A DNA stretch of 64,000 nt from Macrophomina tecta (taxonomy: Eukaryota; Ascomycota; Dothideomycetes; Botryosphaeriales; Botryosphaeriaceae), in assembly GCA_024180945.1 (NCBI GenBank), contig JAKSGN010000035.1:1240001-1304000 (forward strand), read 5' to 3'. Below, in pieces: positions 57,851 to 64,000 of the stretch. A program made the translations under genes and the position numbers. The notes below the pieces were generated by a model. That model was not told the DNA's origin, searched no databases, and saw nothing but the letters and a program-made list of their open reading frames with translations. The first letter of the stretch is position 1; the number at the start of each line of letters is the position of its first letter.

Positions 57851-60800
57851 TCATTCTCCACTCGAGCTATGGCGACCGACGGGCAGCGTGACCGAATCAT
57901 TCGCTGAATCTTGTCTCGCCTGTTTTGCCGATGCATCAGATCCATTCCCTCCATCATGATACCCTCGCAGGAAGGTCGGTAAGGAATTTGCTGGCTGATT
58001 AGTGCGGTTTGCAAGCCGAGCCTGGGCGTTCATGAATTTTGCGAAAGCCTCATCCTCCGGCGGCTTCACCGCTTCAGCCTTGCTTCTCTGCTCATAAGCC
58101 CTCTCGTCTGGGGGAGGGCTGCATTCTTCATTCAATGAGTGTTCACGCCTTGGCATTTCAACGTTGGCCCTGGTTCCATTTTCGTTGCGGCGCGCAAGTT
58201 GGGCGGTGGATCCCATCTTCTGAATATGCCATTCCGCCTCTTGAGCAACAGCTGTGATGGGAAACTCTACTGATGTAGCACTCCTCAAATCCGTAGTGCT
58301 CATCTTACTCGTTGAACCCGTATGATACATCTCCATAGTAGAGGAGCTGTTCCTGCGCGAGCAGAGCCTTCTAGCATCCTCCAAAGCATCCTCTCTACCG
58401 GCCTCCGAGTCCGCGGCGGTATCCACGCCTAGGGACATATCTGGACTGCGTTTGTTTCCATAATTTTTGTTAGTCGCTGCTTTAATACCTTCGTAGTCAG
58501 AGCAAATGCCTGTCTGTAAGGTAGTTCTAGAGCCCTCTTTTATTGGACTGTTGACTGTTTTCGAGGCACCTCTGGACCTAGTGTGGTTGCCTGTCTTTGA
58601 TCCTACGTCTGATACATTGGAAAAATTTCCACCCTGGTGCACTCCCTCGTGCGCCTGCGATACGACTGTGTCCCACTCCTCAGCTTCCGGAATAACGTGA
58701 AGCGGAGGACCTGTGCTGGCACCAGAAGACAGAGGCAATTCTTCCGGTCTGTACCCTTCTGGACCCACCGTCAGCGGTGGAGATAAGGGAAGCCGGCCAA
58801 TTCGGCTTGGTGGAGGCGGTCTGGTGGGTCGGTGTAGGGTGCATATACATAGGTGTGGTGGGCAGGATGGAGGCTTGGGGAATTCTGCAGATGCGAGGAA
58901 GTAGCTCCATTGCGTGCCACGGTCCCCATCTTCTGGTGCATAGCTCTCGTGATGTCGTAATGGGACCAAAATTTGAGGTCTCGGGTGTCCTATGGGGGCT
59001 TGATATGTTTCGGACTGATCTCGAGGTATAGTAGGGAAAGCTACCTGAGCCTTGTCCGTCGGACGATGGACAGGGTTTACATGGCCATGATTTACTACGG
59101 GGAAGTATTCCGGTCCTGGTCTGGTCGGCGGGCGTTCCTCTCGTTGTAAGACGGATTCCCCTGTGAGTTGCTCTTCCTCAGTATCAAGCACGTCATCTTC
59201 GTAGGAGAACCGGGTTTGCTCCAGAGGGGCCGGGATTTTCTTGCGCCGGCGTCTCAAGGATGAAGATCCCCTTACTTCATTCAAAGCATCGGTATAGCCT
59301 CGTTCTGACTCCGGGGCTCGTGTCTTCGACTTCCTGGAAATAGTTTGTCTCAGGGATAACGACCTCACCAGCTCTCTAGACAACCTCGTGTCTCCCGTGC
59401 CCCTCTCTGAGCGGTCTTCAACGTGCTGATACGTTTTCTTCTTGCTGAACGATCGACCGAGGGAAAGAGATCTCAAAGGAATACTCAGCTCGTCCTTTCT
59501 GTCCCTCCAAGCGTGTTCCTTTGGTCCTGATGTGTGCTCAAGCTTCCCTTGATGCTCACACTCTGTCTTCAGAACCGCAGTGCTGAAATCAAGTATGGCC
59601 TGTAGAGCTTCGCGCTCCATGCACTTTAACTTTTCCTCTCCGTCACTGATCCCTTTCTGTCGCTTCCTTAACTTGCCTTGCTGCTCCGACTGCTTGGAGA
59701 TGTCTCCAGGTTCTGATGGGGCACATGCACCACTGCCGTCAACGTTCCTCTTATTCTCCGCCGCACCAGAATTTTTCGGAGATTTTGATTTATTCGCACC
59801 CCATTTCCCTCGCCTCCACCACCACCTAGGGACGGAAAATGGCCTAGGGGCAAGGCTATGTTGCTCCTGTTTTCCAGTAAAAAAGAGCGTCGTTTGCGGT
59901 CGAGCGAGCACAGAGGCGTCGGCCACTGAATCATCATTTGCGTCCTGCGCTCCGGACATGAACAATGGAAGCGGAGCACTCGAAGCTCTCGGCAGGTGCC
60001 GCGGTCGCTCACACTCCGACTCATATCCCTCCATGGAGCACTCGTTATACTGTGCACTTTCAGCATCCTGCTGGTCACCTACGCCGTCCTGCTCTTTCTC
60101 AAGCCGCTGCAGCAACAACGCCTGCAAAGCGACCTTCTTTTGCAGCGACGCCTTCTTCCTCCCAATGCGCTCCCTGCGCCTCCTCAGCTGCCTGAGCTCG
60201 CGCTTATACCGCAGCTCTTTCTCCCTCGCGTCCTCCGAGTTCCACGACCCGGTCGACCCGCTCGCGCTACCACTCTCCACACTGATACCATTGCTGCTCT
60301 CCTCCGACACCACAGACCACCGTCTCTTCGTACTTTCCAATTCCTGCACTTCCCCACCGCAGCAATCCCCAACGTCATACGTCGATCCGCGAAATCTCTC
60401 CGGATCGAAACTAATCACCGACCCCGGCCTCTCCTCAAACGACAGCGGCGGCAGAGTCACCGGGCGCTCCCAGTCCCCCACAACCGGCATATCCCTGAAA
60501 ACAGGGTGCTCCCCCATTTCCGGCTCCCTCGGTCCCTTATCCGCAGAAGAAGAAGAAGAAGGAGAAGAAGAAGAAGGAGGAGGAGGAGGAGGAGGAGGAG
60601 GAGGAGGAGGAGGAGGAGCAGAAGGCGGTGCCGGAGACAGCCTGCTCGGCGCAACACGCCCCGAAGCCGTCTTACTGCGAGGACTCCTCGCCCTCATCAT
60701 CGTCATGTTATCATCCGTTTCCAAATCCTCTACATTCCTCCCCCGCCTATTCTTTCTCCCCTTCCCGAACGGCAGCGCGGCAGATATTCCGCTCCACAAG

Positions 60801-61486
60801 CGACTGCCACTCCTACCCAAGCATGTGGCCGCAGCAGTCGCGACGGCGGCAGTCGCAGTGGCAATCGGCGGGCGCCTGGCGGCTGCGGCGATGGCGGCGT
60901 AGTCGTTGAACGAGGCGTGGTGCGGCGTGGAAAGGACGTCGTGCACACCGGGCTCAAAGCTCGCACGGGGGAGGAGACCGCAGCTCGCGTCTGTACGGGC
61001 AGCGGCGTCTCCGGGGAGCTGGAGGCTGGGGCGTGGGGTGTCGGCGTCGGCGTCTTCGTAGCGCAATGTATGGCATGGGTGGAGCTCACGGCTTGGGCGA
61101 GGGGTGCTGGTGTTATTTTTCTGTTGGCAGATGTTGTCGGCGCGGGCACTGGGATCGCGGCTGGAGTAAGGGCTTCCGTCATTGTCGTTCCCATTGGGGC
61201 GGGGGATATCTCTTCGGCGGATGCTGGTGCTGGGGCGCGGTCTGCTGGAGGTTTTGTTGCCCATTTCATACCAAACAGGTCGGTTGCCGAGATCGTGGCT
61301 TGCACGAGTGGTGCGGTTATTGCTGTAGCTTTCCTGCGAAGTCTTGCCGTTGTAGTTCCTCCTGACGCTGCCTTCTGTAAGCCCAGAGTCGTTCCGATGA
61401 TGGAAAGTGTTCGATCTGTCCTCATTTGCGTCCCAGGCGGTTTTGTCTGGGAAGTAGGAGTCATGGGTCTCGATAGATGGGTACAT
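57851..61486 (-). CDS. large disordered protein, 1211 aa, function unknown
   Basis: Single uninterrupted frame of 1211 codons starting MYPSIETHDSYFPDKTAWDA. No enzymatic domain recognised. Visible features: low-complexity Arg/Ser/Pro-rich N-terminus; AYxAIAAAARR-type Ala segment (about residues 195-225) followed by basic FGKGRKNRRGR; a Pro run of 14 then a Ser-rich tract (about residues 290-315); a charged coiled-coil block with EKELRYKRELRQLRRRRERI and KKASLQKKVALQALLLQRLEK (about 420-465); a Trp/Arg-rich WWWRRGKW; and RSLSLGRSFSKKK and RSLSLRQTISRKS, which look like basic phosphorylation sites. The end reads EDEAFAKFMNAQARLANR. Coding is supported by length and by absence of stops through low-complexity DNA. 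Long frames on the opposite strand are shadows. A scaffold role is only a guess. Confidence 0.75.
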   Translation of the reverse strand: MYPSIETHDSYFPDKTAWDANEDRSNTFHHRNDSGLTEGSVRRNYNGKTSQESYSNNRTTRASHDLGNRPVWYEMGNKTSSRPRPSTSIRRRDIPRPNGNDNDGSPYSSRDPSARADNICQQKNNTSTPRPSRELHPCHTLRYEDADADTPRPSLQLPGDAAARTDASCGLLPRASFEPGVHDVLSTPHHASFNDYAAIAAAARRPPIATATAAVATAAATCLGRSGSRLWSGISAALPFGKGRKNRRGRNVEDLETDDNMTMMRARSPRSKTASGRVAPSRLSPAPPSAPPPPPPPPPPPPPPSSSSPSSSSSADKGPREPEMGEHPVFRDMPVVGDWERPVTLPPLSFEERPGSVISFDPERFRGSTYDVGDCCGGEVQELESTKRRWSVVSEESSNGISVESGSASGSTGSWNSEDAREKELRYKRELRQLRRRRERIGRKKASLQKKVALQALLLQRLEKEQDGVGDQQDAESAQYNECSMEGYESECERPRHLPRASSAPLPLFMSGAQDANDDSVADASVLARPQTTLFFTGKQEQHSLAPRPFSVPRWWWRRGKWGANKSKSPKNSGAAENKRNVDGSGACAPSEPGDISKQSEQQGKLRKRQKGISDGEEKLKCMEREALQAILDFSTAVLKTECEHQGKLEHTSGPKEHAWRDRKDELSIPLRSLSLGRSFSKKKTYQHVEDRSERGTGDTRLSRELVRSLSLRQTISRKSKTRAPESERGYTDALNEVRGSSSLRRRRKKIPAPLEQTRFSYEDDVLDTEEEQLTGESVLQREERPPTRPGPEYFPVVNHGHVNPVHRPTDKAQVAFPTIPRDQSETYQAPIGHPRPQILVPLRHHESYAPEDGDRGTQWSYFLASAEFPKPPSCPPHLCICTLHRPTRPPPPSRIGRLPLSPPLTVGPEGYRPEELPLSSGASTGPPLHVIPEAEEWDTVVSQAHEGVHQGGNFSNVSDVGSKTGNHTRSRGASKTVNSPIKEGSRTTLQTGICSDYEGIKAATNKNYGNKRSPDMSLGVDTAADSEAGREDALEDARRLCSRRNSSSTMEMYHTGSTSKMSTTDLRSATSVEFPITAVAQEAEWHIQKMGSTAQLARRNENGTRANVEMPRREHSLNEECSPPPDERAYEQRSKAEAVKPPEDEAFAKFMNAQARLANRTNQPANSLPTFLRGYHDGGNGSDASAKQARQDSANDSVTLPVGRHSSSGE
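60544..60623 (+). repeat. purine-only (GAA)n/(GGA)n trinucleotide tract
   Basis: About 75 bases of almost pure purine on the plus strand: interrupted GAA units then GGA units. On the minus strand it encodes the Pro and Ser runs of the 1211-residue protein. Such mirror-type polypurine tracts can form triplex DNA and vary in length. Confidence 0.85.
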
Positions 61487-63348
61487 GATTTATGACCGTG
61501 AGATGTCGGAGGCTCGACAAGAGAGGAGTGGAAAATAGCAGGTAATTACTAGTCGAGATGTTTGAGGGTAGATTCTGATGCGGTGAGCCAAGCAGGAACC
61601 TAGTGAGGGGGGGATTGGAACAAACAGATGGAAGAGCCTTGCCCCGGGTATGTCGGAAGTGTTGAAAGGGGAGTTCCTAGTAAGGGTATATCTTATATGG
61701 CAGATAGAGCGGGGATCGAATTGGACTGTGGAACCAAGAGGTAGTAGCACGTGGCAGACGCTGAAGTGATAGCGGACAGAGAAGTAATCGATGGTGGTCG
61801 GATCGTGTTGACCTGACAGGCTAATATGGCTGGCGACAATTGGGAAGCTGGGGTATCTTAATGAAGGGAAGAGGCCAATGCGACAGATACTGGCTGTTAG
61901 CTGGAGAATGGGACCCCTTCACTTCGTTCCCAGAGGTATCAGGCGGGTGAGACGCCGGATTCGTTGAGTAAGTGTCTACCACAGTGCTGCAAGTCCTGTG
62001 GCGGCGCTAGAGGTACCTGATATTCGCAGCTGATTGTATTCACGAGGATAGTTAGAGGGTTCAGGATAATCTAACTTCTTCGCCACAGGTTCAGCGAAGT
62101 TGGGCAAGTGTAGTCGGTTGAGTGACGGAAGGTTTACGCCAGGGCGATCGGTCTTGCAGACGTGGCAGCTCTTGCTTTTGTAGGTTCCTTATGAGCAATC
62201 ACCTGCCCATTCAAGCATGATCAAATCAAAGGTTAAGAGCAAAGTGGTCCCTCTGCCATCGTATCCGGGGGGAGCGTGGCGGCGCTGGGCCATATGAGCC
62301 TATGGTGTGGAGAAGGCGATCCGACCCGAACATAACGGCGTCATGCTCAACCATGGTGCAGCAGTCTTCAACTGAACTTAGCTGCTCCGTGAGGCCAAAC
62401 GCGACGGCGTAGCGTCGCTTTTTCGTCTGATAAGAGTTGTTGGGGCGCCCAAAAGATCGGTTGATTGACAGTCCAAACGAGCGGAGCCAAGACCAGCAAC
62501 GGTGCGCACAACATAATGGCCTCGAGATGGTTGCGTTGTCGGTCGCACGAAGGACGGTAGAAAACATCAGACCTGCTCCACTTGGGATAATTCTGGGAGA
62601 TAGGTGTGTTCAAACAGTCTTCCTATCGCTCTTTGAGGCCGTGCCTCTTCCAAGAGCCACGTGCATCACAAAATCATGTGCACTGAGAGACCCAGTTCGG
62701 ATATAAATGTCGAGAGAAATCAGGGACGGTCACTTACGGACGAATGATTCCATTCCCCACGAAAAGGCTGAAACACCGCGGTTATTGTGTGCTAGTTTCG
62801 CAGTGCGCGGTATATTGTCAATCGTGTAACTACGTCAGAGAGATGATGGCCCACGGTCTCCTTTTCGGAGACTGAAAAGACGAACCGTTGAGAGGAATCT
62901 TGGCAGGGAGCTGAAGGGTATATTTCTCTCGCTCATCCCAACCGTTGCCGAGTCTCCTCAGCAAAGGTGTTGGCATTTGACATCTGTATGAAGTCAACAC
63001 ATAGCCCTATAAGCAGTTTCAGCAAAGGTATTATTGGTACTAGAGTTTAGAAGTACCGTAAACTCATCTAGGTCTGTAGGGGACCACATGCGTGGGCGGA
63101 CTATCAAAGCCTGTTCATCACACAGCAAACGAGAAGAAGAGGGAGCCGACGTCAGCATCACTTTTTTGTATATTACACCTCCAGATCTTTCTTTTAATGC
63201 TTCTTCATCGCCGTATCTGTGGCATCCTGTCATCCGCTCACTTAACGTTCGCTAAGTCGTGATTTGATACATTGACATGGCCCAAAAACCATTCTTCCTC
63301 TCCAAATGTAGAAAAATCAGAATCCCTTACTTAGAATTTTGCAATTAT
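61487..63348. other. intergenic, no supported gene
   Basis: About 1.9 kb between the start of the disordered-protein gene and the CCT-eta stop. Short overlapping frames only. It must contain the promoter of the disordered-protein gene. Nothing else recognised. Confidence 0.45.
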
Positions 63349-64000
63349 TTACCGCCTCGGCATGCCCCTTCCACGACCACGCAGCGCTCTCTGCGCAGCA
63401 CCCGGGGGCAGACCCCTGGCGGGTGCCTGAGGTTGCTGGGATTCTTGGTTCTTGATGGTCTCGTCGACACTGAGGATGAGGCAGGCGGCCTCTATGGCGG
63501 CCTGAGTGGCGTTTACCTTGACAAGAGCGGGCTCCCAGACAAAGTGCTCCATGTTGTCGGCGATACCCTCGTTGATGAAGTCGACACCAGCCCACACATT
63601 ACCCTTGCGGTGCTCGACGCGCAGGCGATTCAGAATATCGGTAGCATCGAAGCCTGCATTGTCGCACAGCTGGCGCGGGATGACCTCAAGCGCCTTGGCG
63701 AACGCTTTGATAATTCCCTGCTGCTTGTGCGGTACGTTCTTGTCGGCGAAGTTGTGCAGGTACGCCGAAACTTCCATCTCACAGGCACCGCCACCTGCAA
63801 CAATGCTCTGGTGCTTGATCGCGCGCTTGACGATCATAATAGCATCGTGCAGCGAGCGCTCGACCTCAGCAATGAATTGTTCCGCGCCACCACGGAGCAC
63901 CAATGTGCAAGTTTTCGCGCCGGGGCATCCCTCGAAAAAGTTGAAGCGCTCGTTGCCAATTTGCCTCTCCTCGAAGCGCTCGCAGGTGCCGAGGTGTTCT
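63349..64000 (-). CDS. CCT7: chaperonin CCT subunit eta (Cct7), C-terminal part
   Basis: Subunit of the cytosolic TRiC/CCT ring that folds actin, tubulin and other proteins. The gene enters from the right edge, so the start and ATPase N-terminus are missing. Visible: [40 protein letters not shown], the equatorial-domain motif [15 protein letters not shown] (ATP-binding GGG), [20 protein letters not shown], and [15 protein letters not shown] near the end. [10 protein letters not shown] and [15 protein letters not shown] sequence are specific to the eta subunit. It ends with an Arg/Gly tail ([13 protein letters not shown]), seen in fungal Cct7. No intron in this part. Confidence 0.96.
   Translation of the reverse strand, partial: EHLGTCERFEERQIGNERFNFFEGCPGAKTCTLVLRGGAEQFIAEVERSLHDAIMIVKRAIKHQSIVAGGGACEMEVSAYLHNFADKNVPHKQQGIIKAFAKALEVIPRQLCDNAGFDATDILNRLRVEHRKGNVWAGVDFINEGIADNMEHFVWEPALVKVNATQAAIEAACLILSVDETIKNQESQQPQAPARGLPPGAAQRALRGRGRGMPRR

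Noticed and set aside
59580..61495. Plus-strand frames of 440 and 499 codons
   Set aside because: Antisense shadows of the 1211-codon minus-strand gene; one reads mainly as Arg runs from the purine tract.

Overview
The window is nuclear DNA of a filamentous ascomycete (Pezizomycotina; most likely Dothideomycetes, a family-level impression only). The evidence is: short introns (mostly 47-85 nt) with GTRWGT-like donors, CTRAY branch sites and YAG acceptors; a Zn2Cys6 regulator; a con-10/KGG protein; a LaeA-like methyltransferase; a CrnA-type nitrate carrier; and a THI4 gene led by a eukaryotic TPP riboswitch. Gene models were built by joining reading frames at visible splice sites and checking that the codon phase closes, so most multi-exon calls are internally consistent without transcript data.

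Left part (1-24 kb) is accessory in character. It holds a quinate/sugar permease cut by the left edge, then a complete hAT DNA transposon (4116-6840). The transposon has an 8-bp target duplication, terminal inverted repeats and a transposase whose apparent frame break is a 53-nt intron. Next come a Zn2Cys6 regulator interrupted by one in-frame TAG, two divergent PLP aminotransferases sharing a 339-bp promoter, a DUF3176 membrane protein, a Dal5-like anion permease, and a secreted pectin lyase whose first intron lacks a canonical acceptor. This stretch looks like nutrient uptake and plant cell-wall degradation.

The right part (22-64 kb) is mostly housekeeping genes, often as divergent pairs: a Sec14/CRAL-TRIO protein, nucleoporin Pom152 divergent from UCH37, a mitochondrial-type rhomboid protease divergent from the DEAD-box helicase Dhh1, a protein with only the Rcat half of an RBR ligase, the nitrate transporter with NirA- and GATA-type sites upstream, a LaeA-like methyltransferase, a 63-residue con-10-like stress protein divergent from uracil-DNA glycosylase, an Rsc1/2-like bromodomain-BAH remodeller subunit divergent from Nop56, thiazole synthase THI4, a 1211-residue disordered protein, and the 3' part of CCT-eta running off the right edge.

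No tRNA, rRNA, CRISPR array or biosynthetic backbone enzyme was seen. No wholly new multi-gene system is evident. The most informative items are the intact hAT element, the TPP riboswitch, the hidden splicing solutions (hAT, Rcat protein, con-10) and the probable recent lesions (regulator TAG, pectin lyase splice site).
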